Notes: generated from the sequence alone by a model not told the origin. Positions 22,307 to 30,643 are shown, counted from the stretch's first letter. The stretch is DNA of 64,000 nucleotides from Xanthobacter autotrophicus Py2 (GCA_000017645.1 CP000781.1:3025501-3089500), one strand, 5' to 3'. Translations and numbers: made by a program.

Positions 22307-22780
22307 ATGGAGAAGATTCCCATGACGGCGGCGGGCTACGCCGCCCTCGCGCAAGAGTTGAAGCAGCGCCAGCAGGTGGAGCGTCCGCGCATCATCAGCG
22401 CCATCTCCGAGGCCCGCGCCCATGGCGACCTCTCCGAGAATGCGGAATATCACGCTGCCAAGGAGCAGCAGTCGCTGAATGAGGGGCGGGTCGCCGATCT
22501 CGAGGACAAGCTGTCCCGGGCCGAGGTGATCGACGTGTCCAAGCTGTCGGGCGACATCGTGAAGTTCGGCGCCACCGTGACCCTCGTGGACGAGGACACG
22601 GAGGAGGAGAAGGTCTGGCAGATCGTCGGCGACAGCGAAGCCGACGCCAAGGCGGGTCGCATCTCCATCTCCTCGCCCGTGGCTCGCGCGCTCATCGGCA
22701 AGAAGAAGGGCGCCTCGGTGGAGGTGGTCACGCCCAAGGGCGCGCGCTCCTTCGAGATCGTGGCGGTGCGCTGGGCCTGA
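22307..22780 (+). CDS. greA: Transcription elongation factor GreA
   Basis: GreA rescues backtracked RNA polymerase by stimulating transcript cleavage. The 157-residue protein has the N-terminal antiparallel coiled coil with the catalytic acidic tip ([20 protein letters not shown], Asp and Glu at the tip) and the C-terminal FKBP-like domain ending in [33 protein letters not shown] precedes ATG 22307 at normal spacing. It stands directly downstream of carB but behind a terminator, so it likely has its own promoter. Confidence 0.97.
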   Translation: MEKIPMTAAGYAALAQELKQRQQVERPRIISAISEARAHGDLSENAEYHAAKEQQSLNEGRVADLEDKLSRAEVIDVSKLSGDIVKFGATVTLVDEDTEEEKVWQIVGDSEADAKAGRISISSPVARALIGKKKGASVEVVTPKGARSFEIVAVRWA

Positions 22781-22797
22781 GCCGTATTCTCCTCACA

Positions 22798-22821
22798 CCC
22801 TCTCCCGCACGCGGGGGAGGG
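22798..22821. terminator. GC-rich hairpin between greA and the AsnC-type gene
   Basis: Eleven-base arms CCCTCTCCCGC / GCGGGGGAGGG with a 2-base loop and one wobble pair. It sits between convergent genes and could terminate both; no T tract. Similar CTCTCCCGC palindromes are frequent intergenic repeats in related genomes. Confidence 0.45.
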
Positions 22822-22878
22822 GCTGCGGGCGGCTTCAGGACACGTCGTCTCACGCCCCCCGGATCTCGCCCCCCTGGA

Positions 22879-23364
22879 TCACGCGCCTTTGGGCAGGCCG
22901 GCTTCCAGCGGCACCACCGGGGCGTTCTTGGACTGCTTCAGGGTGAGGGCGGTCTTCACGTTGCGCACGTTGGGCGCGGCGGTGATGTCCAGCACCAGGT
23001 TCTGGAAGCTGCGCAGGTCCGGGGTCACGCACAGCATCAGGAAATCCACGTCGCCGGAGAGCATCCAGGCGCTGCGCACCTGCGGCCATTGGGCGATCAT
23101 CTCCTGGAAGGCGTCGAGGTCCACCTCGGCCTGGCTGATGAGATGCACCATGGCGAAGGCCATGAGGTCATAGCCAAGGCTCTTTTCGTCGAGCAGCGCG
23201 CGGTAGCCCTCGATGATGCCGGCCTCTTCCAGCGCGCGCACCCGGCGCAGGCAGGGCGGCGCGGAAATGCCGACGCGGCGGGACAGCTCCACATTGGTCA
23301 TGCGCCCATCCCGTTGCAGTTCGTCGAGGATTTTCCAGTCGACTGCATCAAGGCGAACGGTCAA
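22879..23364 (-). CDS. Lrp/AsnC family transcriptional regulator
   Basis: A 161-residue feast/famine regulator. The N-terminal helix-turn-helix reads LDAVDWKILDELQRDGRMTNVELSRRVGISAPPCLRRVRALEEAGII, and the C-terminal RAM (ligand-binding) domain follows, with SGDVDFLMLCVTPDLRSFQNLVLD, the usual glycine-containing effector turn. I chose the TTG at 23364: AGGGAG precedes it at 8 bases and the protein then starts right at the DNA-binding domain. The long open frame to 23676 runs back over the trxB promoter region and is not supported. It is divergent from trxB, a conserved order in alphaproteobacteria, so it may regulate trxB or itself. Confidence 0.88.
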   Translation of the reverse strand: MTVRLDAVDWKILDELQRDGRMTNVELSRRVGISAPPCLRRVRALEEAGIIEGYRALLDEKSLGYDLMAFAMVHLISQAEVDLDAFQEMIAQWPQVRSAWMLSGDVDFLMLCVTPDLRSFQNLVLDITAAPNVRNVKTALTLKQSKNAPVVPLEAGLPKGA

Positions 23365-23678
23365 GGCACAACTCCCTACGGCAACGTCACGGCACCTTAG
23401 TGCGCGCTTGTGGCAACGCAACGAAATAATCTTGCGCCACTGTCGCGGTCCAAAGCGTCGCAGCGGGCGCCGCCCCTTGTCGGCGAATGCTGTGTTGGCG
23501 CGCCTTCCGTCCTGCGGCGCGGTGCGGGGCGCCCTGTGGATGCTTCGCCCAGCCTTGTGAGCTTGGGGGGCAGCCCCTACATTCGAGCATAGCTCACGCT
23601 GCGGCCGGGAGCGCCGGCCCCCGCGGCCGTCGCCGCTCCACATCCTGCCGCGGCACCGCACGGATTTCGGGGACACTC
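23365..23678. other. Divergent intergenic region between the AsnC-type gene and trxB
   Basis: About 314 bases holding the promoters of both flanking genes. I see no gene. A GGCCGGGAGCGCCGGCC-type palindrome near 23605-23625 could form a leader hairpin for trxB; otherwise nothing notable. Confidence 0.4.
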
Positions 23679-24641
23679 ATGACTGCCCACACCGTCAAAG
23701 TCGTCATCATCGGCTCGGGGCCGGCTGGCTACACCGCGGCCATCTACGCAGCGCGTGCAATGCTGGAGCCGGTGCTGTTCGAGGGCATCCAGCCCGGCGG
23801 CCAGCTCACCATCACCACGGATGTGGAGAATTATCCCGGCTTCGCCGACCCCATCCAAGGGCCGTGGCTGATGGAGCAGATGCGTGCGCAGGCCGAGCAC
23901 GTGGGCACCAAGATCGTCACCGACCATGTGGCGAGCCTCGACCTGTCGCACCGGCCGTTCCGCATGGTGACCGAATCGGGCGACACCTATGTGGCGGATG
24001 TGGTGATCCTGGCCACCGGCGCCCAGGCGCGCTGGCTTGGGCTCGAATCGGAGGCGGCCTACCGCGGCTCCGGCGTGTCCGCCTGCGCCACCTGCGACGG
24101 CTTCTTCTATCGCGGCAAGGACGTGGTGGTGGTTGGCGGCGGCAACACGGCAGTGGAAGAGGCGCTGTTCCTCACCAATTTCGCCTCCAACGTCACCGTC
24201 GTGCATCGCCGCGACAGCTTCCGCTCGGAGAAGATCCTGCAGGAACGGCTGTTCGCCCATCCCAAGGTGAAGGTGGTGTGGAACGCGGAGCTGGCCGAGG
24301 TGGTGGGCCAGGACGACCCCTTCACCAAGGTCACAGGCGCGAAACTGCGTGACGTGCGCACCGGAGTCCTCACCGAGCTACCCGCTGACGGCATATTTAT
24401 CGCAATTGGCCATGCGCCTGCCACAGAGCTGGTAAAAGACCAGCTGAAGCTCAAGGAGAGCGGCTATGTCTGGACCGCGCCCGATTCGACGGCAACGTCG
24501 GTGCCGGGCGTGTTCGCGGCCGGCGACGTGGCGGACGACGTCTATCGTCAGGCCGTCACCGCCGCGGGCCGGGGCTGCATGGCCGCTCTCGAGGCGGAGC
24601 GCTTCCTGGCCCACCAGGGCGTGGCGAAGGCGGCGGAATAA
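23679..24641 (+). CDS. trxB: Thioredoxin-disulfide reductase
   Basis: The FAD- and NADPH-dependent reductase that regenerates reduced thioredoxin in the cytoplasm. The 320-residue protein has the FAD Rossmann motif IIGSGPAGYTAAIYAAR, GGQLTITTDVENYPGF, the redox-active CATC (in SACATCDGFFYRG), the NADPH-binding VVGGGNTAVEEALFL with HRRDSFRSEK, and the C-terminal VFAAGDVADDVYRQAVTAAGRGCMAALEAE block. ATG 23679 gives the expected N-terminus. The neighbours (AsnC-type upstream, LysR-type downstream) are the conserved alphaproteobacterial order. Confidence 0.97.
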   Translation: MTAHTVKVVIIGSGPAGYTAAIYAARAMLEPVLFEGIQPGGQLTITTDVENYPGFADPIQGPWLMEQMRAQAEHVGTKIVTDHVASLDLSHRPFRMVTESGDTYVADVVILATGAQARWLGLESEAAYRGSGVSACATCDGFFYRGKDVVVVGGGNTAVEEALFLTNFASNVTVVHRRDSFRSEKILQERLFAHPKVKVVWNAELAEVVGQDDPFTKVTGAKLRDVRTGVLTELPADGIFIAIGHAPATELVKDQLKLKESGYVWTAPDSTATSVPGVFAAGDVADDVYRQAVTAAGRGCMAALEAERFLAHQGVAKAAE

Positions 24642-24762
24642 CCCGTCGCTCGCCCGCGCCGGCGTCCGGCGGCGATCCTGTTTGGCGGGAAGGGTCGGCT
24701 GGCCGGGGTGGGTCCTCGGATTGTCCGTTCTTCCGCATTGAACCGATTGAATAGAGTACGTC

Positions 24763-24801
24763 GTCCGGCCCCTCGATGAGCCGGCGACGCGGGGGCCGGA
24801 C
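24763..24801 (+). promoter_or_regulatory. Hairpin between trxB and the LysR gene
   Basis: Perfect 10-bp arms GTCCGGCCCC / GGGGCCGGAC with a 19-base loop. It could end trxB transcription (no T tract) or form the LysR leader. It lies in a 279-base gap with no other visible feature. Confidence 0.4.
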
Positions 24802-24920
24802 CAGAGCCGGGCGGGCCGCTAAGCGAGCCACCCAACGGGCGCGATCCGTCCCCTTGAAGGGTGAGTGGGCGATTCTGCGTTCAGAAGGACGCCGGCGCGC
24901 TCCAAAGGGGCTCGGGCCTG

Positions 24921-25811
24921 ATGGATTGGGACAAGCTTAAGGTCTTCCACGTCGCCGCCGAAGCGGGTTCGTTTACCCATGCGGGCGAGACGCTCGGCCT
25001 CTCCCAGTCGGCCGTGAGCCGGCAAGTCTCAGCCCTGGAGACGGAGCTGAAGGTTCCGCTGTTCCATCGCCATGCGCGTGGCCTCATCCTCACCGAGCAG
25101 GGCGAGCTGCTGTATCGCACCGCCCACGAGGTGTTCCTGAAGCTGGAATCGGCGCGCGCCCAGCTTACCGACAGCCGCGAGAAGCCCAACGGTGAATTGC
25201 GCGTCACCACCACGGTGGGGCTCGGCACCCATTGGCTGACGGCGCGGGTGGGTGAGTTTGTGGAGCTGTTCCCGGACATCCGCATCCAGCTCATCCTCAC
25301 CGACGAGGAGCTGGATCTCGCCATGCGCGAGGCGGACGTGGCCATCCGCATGCGCCAGCCGGTGCAGCCGGATCTGGTGCAGCGCCGGCTGTTCACGGTG
25401 CATTTCCATGCCTACGCGTCGGCCGATTATCTCAAGCGGCATGGCCATCCCCGCTCCATCGATGAGCTGGACAAGCACCGCATCCTATTGCTCGGCGGGC
25501 CGATCCCGCCCTATTTCCAGGGGCTGAACTGGCTCGAGCATGCCGGGCGCGACGGCTCGACGCCCCGTGTGCCGGCCTTCGAGGTCAACAGCGTGCTGGG
25601 CCTGAAGCGGGCGGTGGAGCGCGGCGTGGGCATCGGCACGCTGCCCGACTACCTATCGGATGATGCCTCGTCGCTGGTGCAGCTGTTCACCGACCGCGAG
25701 ACGCCCAAACTTGAGGCATACTTTACCTATGCGCAAGAAATGCGCTCCGTGGCTCGGATTCAGGTCTTCCGAGACTTCCTGATCTCCAAGGCGCAGCGGT
25801 GGAATTACTGA
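24921..25811 (+). CDS. LysR family transcriptional regulator
   Basis: A 296-residue LTTR with N-terminal winged helix (LKVFHVAAEAGSFTHAGETLGLSQSAVSRQVSALETELKVPLFHRHARGLILTEQG) and a periplasmic-binding-protein-like effector domain (TVGLGTHWLTARVGEFVELFPDIRIQLIL). The paired YLSDDASSLVQLF near the C-terminus is typical of the subgroup encoded next to trxB in rhizobia. ATG 24921 gives the canonical start MDWDKLKVFHVAAEAGSFT. The target is not known; trxB or redox genes are candidates from position. Confidence 0.9.
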   Translation: MDWDKLKVFHVAAEAGSFTHAGETLGLSQSAVSRQVSALETELKVPLFHRHARGLILTEQGELLYRTAHEVFLKLESARAQLTDSREKPNGELRVTTTVGLGTHWLTARVGEFVELFPDIRIQLILTDEELDLAMREADVAIRMRQPVQPDLVQRRLFTVHFHAYASADYLKRHGHPRSIDELDKHRILLLGGPIPPYFQGLNWLEHAGRDGSTPRVPAFEVNSVLGLKRAVERGVGIGTLPDYLSDDASSLVQLFTDRETPKLEAYFTYAQEMRSVARIQVFRDFLISKAQRWNY

Positions 25812-25849
25812 TTTATGACGAGTAATGGTATTATGCTAACGATAGCGTA

Positions 25850-26031
25850 TGCCAGCCAAGCGCTGGGCACATGCCTGATATGCAGCCATTCTCCGTTGCA
25901 AACTGCCTAAGAGGCGGGCATCTTGGCTCTGCGCTGATTGCACCTTGTGCGGTGCCTCAGCTGTTCCCCTCTGGAAGGTTCGCCGCACTGCGGCGATACT
26001 TGCCGGGTCCCTCATCGGACCCGGCATTTTT
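25850..26031 (+). ncRNA. Candidate structured small RNA or long leader ending in a strong terminator
   Basis: A 316-base gap follows the LysR gene. Within it several helices can be drawn: GCCT-AAG-AGGC, GCTGA(TT)GCACC-TTGTGC-GGTGC(C)TCAGC, TTCC/GGAA, CGCCG-CACTG-CGGCG, and finally a perfect 10-bp terminator TGCCGGGTCC-CTCATC-GGACCCGGCA (26001-26026) followed by TTTTTCTTTT. The terminator is about 100 bases before the next gene, so the structured stretch is not part of that mRNA. A TATTAT box near 25831 could be its -10. The 5' end is a guess; the sequence does not obviously match tmRNA, RNase P, SRP RNA or a known riboswitch core. It could also be a long 3' UTR of the LysR gene. Confidence 0.4.
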
Positions 26032-26036
26032 CTTTT
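26001..26036 (+). terminator. Strong Rho-independent terminator
   Basis: Perfect 10-bp stem, 6-base loop and the T-rich tail TTTTTCTTTT, the clearest intrinsic terminator in the window. It lies between the LysR gene and the peptidoglycan-binding gene on the plus strand. Confidence 0.85.
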
Positions 26037-26127
26037 CCGGGCACCTTTTCCCGCCTGTCCCGTTGTTACGCTTGACGCCTATATTCAGGCTGTCGGCCCT
26101 CTCTTTCTGACGACGGGAAATTCAAAC

Positions 26128-26640
26128 ATGGCACTTCTGAAGCGCGGACTCTCCGGCGAGCCGGTGAAAATCCTTCAGGCCAAGCTCGGCGTCGCCGCCG
26201 ACGGCAAGTTCGGCCCGGGAACGGAAGAGGCCTTGAAGGCCTATCAGACGCAGCACGGTCTCGCCGCGGACGGCATCGCCGGGCCCGACACCTTCGCCGC
26301 CCTCGGCCTGCCTGAGCTGATCCTGCTCACTCAGGGCAGCAAGGGCGAGACGGTGAAGAAGCTCCAGACCGCCCTTGGCATCACCGCCGACGGTGCCTAT
26401 GGCCCGGGCACGGCCAAGGCGGTGGAGGCCTTCCAGGCCAAGAACGGGTTGGAGGCCGACGGCATGGCTGGCCCGGTAACCCTTTCCAAGATCGATGTCT
26501 TCGCCTCCATGGTCACGCCCGATGCGGTGGCGAAGTCGCAGGCCGGCACCGTCTCCCCCGGTGCCAAGCCGGCGGAAGCCTCCGTCGCCGGGGCGCCGAA
26601 GAAGAGCATCTGGCAGTCCATCACCGAGTTCTTCTCCTGA
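26128..26640 (+). CDS. Peptidoglycan-binding domain protein
   Basis: A 170-residue protein made of two peptidoglycan-binding (PG_binding_1) repeats: residues about 5-60 (GLSGEPVKILQAKLGVAADGKFGPGTEEALKAYQ, AADGIAGPDTFAAL) and about 70-125 (GSKGETVKKLQTALGITADGAYGPGTAKAVEAFQ, EADGMAGPVTLSKI). A low-complexity Ala/Pro linker and a short amphipathic tail (KKSIWQSITEFFS) follow. No signal peptide is visible, unusual for a wall-binding protein. No catalytic domain is attached; it may bind via its tail or be exported by another route. ATG 26128 is the only good start. Confidence 0.85.
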   Translation: MALLKRGLSGEPVKILQAKLGVAADGKFGPGTEEALKAYQTQHGLAADGIAGPDTFAALGLPELILLTQGSKGETVKKLQTALGITADGAYGPGTAKAVEAFQAKNGLEADGMAGPVTLSKIDVFASMVTPDAVAKSQAGTVSPGAKPAEASVAGAPKKSIWQSITEFFS

Positions 26641-26730
26641 GCCGACAGGACACCGTAGGACAGGACAGCTGCGCGCCGGCCGGAACAGGCCGGCGCGACG
26701 CCGCGTTCCGACTTGAGAGAGGAACGCTGC

Positions 26731-26991
26731 ATGATGTTCGCCCGGGTTCGCGCGGCTGCCGAGGCCGCATCGCCGATCAGTCCGATACCCGATCCCGGCC
26801 GGTCGCCGGAGCCTCCGATCCAGCCGCCCCTTCCGGTGGAGGATCCACCCGCCGTGCCGGTTCCAGGCCCCGACCTGCCGCCGCTTCCCGATGACGACCC
26901 CTCCCGGGAGCCGCGCCGCGAGCCGTTCCCCGAGCCGCCACCGCTGGATGATCCCCCGCCCTTGCCGCAGGAGCCGGTGCGGCTGGCGTAA
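26731..26991 (+). CDS. Proline-rich small protein, possible
   Basis: An 86-residue frame with GAGAGGAA 8 bases before ATG 26731. After a short helical N-terminus (MMFARVRAAAEAA) it is dominated by Pro, Asp and Arg in EPP/DPP/PLP-type units, so it would be disordered and acidic-proline rich. It follows the peptidoglycan-binding gene by 90 bases on the same strand, which would fit a cell-envelope spacer. It could equally be a non-coding GC-rich stretch, since Pro-rich translations arise easily in such DNA. Confidence 0.4.
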   Translation: MMFARVRAAAEAASPISPIPDPGRSPEPPIQPPLPVEDPPAVPVPGPDLPPLPDDDPSREPRREPFPEPPPLDDPPPLPQEPVRLA

Positions 26992-27001
26992 GTTGCGACG
27001 T

Positions 27002-27880
27002 TCAAGCGACGGCTGAGGGAAAGGCCTGGGTCGCCAGCGTTTCGGTGAGGAAGGTGACCAGCGGGCGCACCAGGTCCGCTTCCGCCCGTTCCTCGCCCAC
27101 CAGAACCACTTCGGTCATGGGCAAGGCGGGCCAGTGGTCCGGCGCGCGCAGGGCCTGCATGTCGGGGCCGATGAAGGAGCGCCCCAATACGGTCACGCCA
27201 AGCCCGCCGGCCACCGCCGCGCGGATGCCGGTGAGGCTTGACGCCGTGCAGGCCGCGAACCAGGGCCGGCGCACCGCGTCCAGCGCTTTTATCATCACCT
27301 CCCGATAGGTGCAGGGCGCCGGCAGCAGCACCAGCGGTGCCGGCCGCTCGAAGTCCGGCTGGTAGTCGGCGGAGGCCATCCACACCAGTTGTTCGCGCCA
27401 GATCACGCGGCCGCGCTGGGCGGTGCCGTCCTTCTTGGCGATGACCGCGTCGAGCTGTCCGGAATCGTAGGCGGCCAGCAACTCGCAGCTGAGCCCGGTG
27501 CGCAATTCCATATGCAGGCCCGGATAAAGCCGCTGGAAGCGCGCCAGCATGCCCGGCAGCAGGTTCGGCATGAAATCCTCGGACACGCCGAGGCGCAGGC
27601 TGCCGACAGTGGGCTCCAGCAGGGAGCGCACCGCAAGCTCGTTCAGTTCCAGGATACGCCGCGCCATCCCCAGCAGCGTCTCGCCCTCGCGGGTGAGGGT
27701 GAGGGAGCGGCTGGTGCGCTCGAACACGCGGCGCCCCAGAAGCTCCTCGAGCTTGAGGACCTTCTGACTCACCGCCGATTGCGAGCGGCCGACCACCTCG
27801 GCGGCGGCGGTGAAGCCGCCGGTCTCCGCCACCGCCACGAAGGCGCGCAGCAGGTCGAGTTCAAGATCGGGAAAGCGCAT
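27002..27880 (-). CDS. LysR family transcriptional regulator
   Basis: A 292-residue LTTR. The winged-helix part is LDLLRAFVAVAETGGFTAAAEVVGRSQSAVSQKVLKLEELLGRRVFERTSRSLTLTREGE, followed by a standard effector-binding domain (GSLRLGVSEDFMPNLLPGMLARFQRLYPGLHMELRTG). It is divergently transcribed from the alcohol dehydrogenase-like gene at 28026 with 145 bases between them and an inverted repeat in the gap, the classic LTTR arrangement, so it probably controls that oxidoreductase gene. Confidence 0.9.
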   Translation of the reverse strand: MRFPDLELDLLRAFVAVAETGGFTAAAEVVGRSQSAVSQKVLKLEELLGRRVFERTSRSLTLTREGETLLGMARRILELNELAVRSLLEPTVGSLRLGVSEDFMPNLLPGMLARFQRLYPGLHMELRTGLSCELLAAYDSGQLDAVIAKKDGTAQRGRVIWREQLVWMASADYQPDFERPAPLVLLPAPCTYREVMIKALDAVRRPWFAACTASSLTGIRAAVAGGLGVTVLGRSFIGPDMQALRAPDHWPALPMTEVVLVGEERAEADLVRPLVTFLTETLATQAFPSAVA

Positions 27881-27903
27881 GGGGATCTATTCGCATCTCG
27901 ATT

Positions 27904-27917
27904 TTCTGTGATCAGAA
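27904..27917. promoter_or_regulatory. Probable LysR-type operator
   Basis: Perfect inverted repeat TTCTG-TGAT-CAGAA in an AT-richer patch, 24 bases upstream of the LysR start and about 110 upstream of the divergent oxidoreductase gene. It has the spacing expected for an LTTR recognition site; the regulator at 27880 is the natural candidate. Confidence 0.55.
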
Positions 27918-28025
27918 TTATGCGTTTTTCTTCTTGAGGCCAATAAGCGATCTTGCACTCCTGTTTCCCCACGAGGCTGCGTGCCTGGTTGCCCGAGGCC
28001 GCCCCCGCCGCACAGAGGTTCCGCT

Positions 28026-29039
28026 ATGAAAGCCGTTGGATTTTATGCGTCCCTGCCCATCGAGGACGCAGCGTCTCTGGTCGATCTGGACATCCCCGCC
28101 CCGGAGCTGCGCCCGCACGACCTGCTGGTGCGGGTGCGCGCCGTCTCGGTCAATCCGGTGGATGTGAAGGTCCGCGCCCGGACGACGCCCGCGGAGGGCA
28201 CGGCTCACGTCCTCGGCTACGACGCGGTCGGGACCGTCGAGGCCGTCGGGCCGCAGGTGACCCTGTTCCGGCCCGGCGACGAGGTGTTTTATGCCGGCAG
28301 CATCGACCGGCCCGGCACCAATTCAGTGCTTCATGCCGTGGACGAGCGCATCGTCGGCCGCAAACCCACGACCCTCACTGATGCCGAGGCGGCGGCACTG
28401 CCGCTCACCGCAATCACCGCCTGGGAATTACTGTTCGATCGCCTTGGCTTGCCTTACGGGGTGAAGACGCAGGGTGGCGCCATCCTCATCGTGAACGGGG
28501 CGGGCGGGGTCGGCTCCATCCTCATCCAGTTGGCGCGACGGCTCACCGGCCTCACCGTGATCGCCACCGCTTCCCGGCCCGAAACCATTCAATGGTGCAA
28601 GGACATGGGCGCGCACCATGTGATCGACCATCGCCAGCCCCTCGACGAGGGCCTGAAGGCCATCGGCATCCCGCAGGTTCAGTATGTGGCGAGCCTCACC
28701 GCAACCGACCAGCATCTGCCGGCCATCGCCAATGCCCTGGCGCCGCAGGGCGCGCTGGCGCTCATCGACGATCCCAAGACCCTCGACATCGTGCCGTTCA
28801 AGCGCAAGAGCCTGTCGGTGCATTGGGAGCTCATGTTCACCCGCCCGCTGTTCGACACGCCCGACCTCATCCGCCAGCACCAGCTGCTGAACGAGGTGTC
28901 GGCCTTGGTGGATGCCGGGCTGCTGCGCACCTCCCTGCGCGAGGAACTGGGCGCCATCACCGCCGCCAACTTGCGCAAGGCCCACGCGCTGGTGGAAAGC
29001 GGCCGCAGCATCGGCAAGGCAGTGCTGGTGGGGTTCTAG
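28026..29039 (+). CDS. Zinc-type alcohol dehydrogenase/quinone oxidoreductase-like protein
   Basis: A 337-residue medium-chain dehydrogenase/reductase of the zinc-binding ADH subgroup annotated as ZADH/SERP1785-like; despite the name it lacks the catalytic zinc ligands and belongs with NADPH quinone oxidoreductases. GroES-like N-terminus (VRVRAVSVNPVDVKVRAR, LGYDAVGTVEAVGPQVTLFRPGDEVFYAG), then the nucleotide-binding ILIVNGAGGVGSILIQLARRL. It is divergent from the LysR gene at 27880. The substrate is probably a small quinone or enone; not determinable here. Confidence 0.88.
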   Translation: MKAVGFYASLPIEDAASLVDLDIPAPELRPHDLLVRVRAVSVNPVDVKVRARTTPAEGTAHVLGYDAVGTVEAVGPQVTLFRPGDEVFYAGSIDRPGTNSVLHAVDERIVGRKPTTLTDAEAAALPLTAITAWELLFDRLGLPYGVKTQGGAILIVNGAGGVGSILIQLARRLTGLTVIATASRPETIQWCKDMGAHHVIDHRQPLDEGLKAIGIPQVQYVASLTATDQHLPAIANALAPQGALALIDDPKTLDIVPFKRKSLSVHWELMFTRPLFDTPDLIRQHQLLNEVSALVDAGLLRTSLREELGAITAANLRKAHALVESGRSIGKAVLVGF

Positions 29040-29142
29040 AGCTTTTTGGCGCGAAGCGGACACCGGTCCGCGTGAAGACAACGCGTCGGCGCAAGAGTCT
29101 AGAGCGCTTTCCCTGAGCCAGGGCGAGCGGAAAACACTCTAG
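29037..29142. repeat. Rhizobiales-type intergenic repeat
   Basis: Begins at the stop of the oxidoreductase gene. It contains CACCGGTCCGCGTGAAGACA and a second block with TCTAGAGCGCTTTCC and CACTCTAG, the imperfect inverted ends TAGAG...CTCTAG. Strings of this kind recur between genes in many Hyphomicrobiales. Non-coding; part of the 478-base convergent gap 29040-29517. Confidence 0.6.
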
Positions 29143-29255
29143 CGCTCGATCTGCCCCTTCTGCGTGCGCACCTTGACCAGCAGGGCGCCGTCGCTGAGAG
29201 ACTGTTTGGTTATTCGCCCAAGCTGGCGCCTGCAGCGCTCACGCCCCCTAATCGC

Positions 29256-29366
29256 CGTCATGGCCGGACTTGACCCGGCCATCCACGCGGCAAGGCTGGG
29301 GGCGATTTTCACAAGCTGTCTCAAGCGGTTCGGCGTGGATGCCCGGGTCAAGCCCGGGCATGACGG
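29256..29366. repeat. Pair of inverted REP palindromes
   Basis: Two REP units in opposite orientation: 29256-29288 (TGGCCGGACTTGACCCGGCCA core) and 29333-29366 (TGCCCGGGTCAAGCCCGGGCA-like core), 45 bases apart. Each is itself a palindrome. Such pairs are mobile-transposase-linked REP elements widely scattered in alphaproteobacteria and often end convergent genes, as here between the oxidoreductase and SDR genes. Confidence 0.7.
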
Positions 29367-29517
29367 GAGTCATCGCGATTATGCCTTTTTGAGTTTCCAA
29401 CCGGGCTCTGAGGAAGACCGGGCCCGTTGGAGCACTGGGCCCGAATTCACGGCCCACGCGATGGAAGGCCACGCGCAGATGGTAGCCGGGCCCTCCTGAA
29501 TCGCCGGCGCGGTCGCC

Positions 29518-30303
29518 TCAGCCGTTGCGGCGGGCGCCGCGCAGGGTGGGCAGGCCGATGCCGGCGGCGTCGAAGCCGCCATCCACCGCCAGCTCCTGGC
29601 CGGTGATGTAGCTGGCGCGGTCGCTGCACAGGAAGAAGATGGCTTCCGCCAGCTCCTGCTCCAGCCCGTAGCGGTTGAGCGGGATGCTGTCGTGGTAGTC
29701 AGCGCGGATCTCGGGGGAGTGCACCGCCTTGGCCATGGCGGTCTCCACCGGGCCGGGTGCCACCGCATTGACGCGGATGCCGAGGCTGGCCAGCTCCACC
29801 GCAAGCTGCTTGGTAAGATGGGCGAGGGCGGCCTTGCTGGTGCCGTAGGCGGTGCGCAGGGTAGAGGCGCGCAGGCCCGAGATGGACGTGATGTTGACGA
29901 TCGACCCGCCGCCCTGCTCGCGCATCAGCGGCGCGGCGGCCCGGGTGCAGATGAACGGACCGCTGAGGTTCACATCGAACACCCGGCTCCATTCGGCGTC
30001 CTCGATCTCCAGCAGCGGCTTGAACACCGCGATGCCGGCATTGTTGACCAGAGCATCGAGCCGGCCGAACCGCGCGACCAGCGTGCCCACGGCGGCGGCG
30101 ATGCCCTTGGCGTCTGAAACATCGCAGGTCAGTGCCAGGGTGCGCTCGGGCTGGTTCAGGCTCGCGACGGCGGCCTCCAGCAGCGGGCCCTGGATGTCGA
30201 GCAGCGCCACCCGCCAGCCCTCGGCGAGGAATTTCTGCGCCACGGCGAGCCCGATGCCGCGCGCGGCGCCGGTGACGAGGGCGACTTTCTGATCTTTGGA
30301 CAT
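29518..30303 (-). CDS. SDR family oxidoreductase
   Basis: A classical short-chain dehydrogenase/reductase, 261 residues. Cofactor motif VTGAARGIGLAVAQKF, NNAG (LVNNAGIAVF), catalytic Ser-Tyr-Lys (NITSISGL, then AYGTSKAAL), and the PG motif (VAPGPVETAMAK) are in order. The Asp after strand 2 (ALLDIQG) suggests NAD(H) preference. C-terminal TGQELAVDGGFDAAG fits the acetoin/3-oxoacyl or sugar-type members. It is divergent from the ABC importer operon; whether it is part of the sulfur island is uncertain. Confidence 0.9.
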   Translation of the reverse strand: MSKDQKVALVTGAARGIGLAVAQKFLAEGWRVALLDIQGPLLEAAVASLNQPERTLALTCDVSDAKGIAAAVGTLVARFGRLDALVNNAGIAVFKPLLEIEDAEWSRVFDVNLSGPFICTRAAAPLMREQGGGSIVNITSISGLRASTLRTAYGTSKAALAHLTKQLAVELASLGIRVNAVAPGPVETAMAKAVHSPEIRADYHDSIPLNRYGLEQELAEAIFFLCSDRASYITGQELAVDGGFDAAGIGLPTLRGARRNG

Positions 30304-30643
30304 GAGCGTTTCGATTCCCGGATTTTGGTTCGTCTTATCCCGGTGCGCGTGGAAACGAAATGCCCTTGTGCGCGGGCGCCCGCGCCTTGGTCAGTTGGAA
30401 CGAAGCGCCGGTCGGGGTGCTCCTGGCGCGTGCGGAGATCAGGCATAGCGCGATGGCGCATGGGCCACGCCGGAGCACGGTTTTCCGGTTGCAAGAGGAG
30501 GTCGCGGGCGCTGCCGGGATGGGCAGGCCACCGCATGATGGAGATACATAGTATATTAAATCAGTAGAAAATATTGACTAACAGGGCGTCGGCGCATATC
30601 GTCTCAAATAGCGAGTTTGAGATGTATTATGTGGAGTCCGAAA
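30304..30643. promoter_or_regulatory. Promoter region of the ABC importer, with AT-rich patch
   Basis: A 340-base divergent gap without a gene. Its last 110 bases are strikingly AT-rich for this genome and contain TATATTAAATCA (30552-30563), also found at 42566-42577 before the dioxygenase gene, followed by AGAAAATATTGACT. It is presumably the promoter/operator of the importer operon. Confidence 0.55.

Noticed and set aside
23365..23676. N-terminal extension of the AsnC-type regulator
   Set aside because: It would put about 100 non-homologous residues before the helix-turn-helix; the TTG at 23364 has a ribosome site and gives normal length.
25850..26031. 6S RNA, tmRNA, RNase P RNA or SRP RNA
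   Set aside because: None of the diagnostic conserved stretches of these RNAs was recognised; the region is left as an unnamed candidate.
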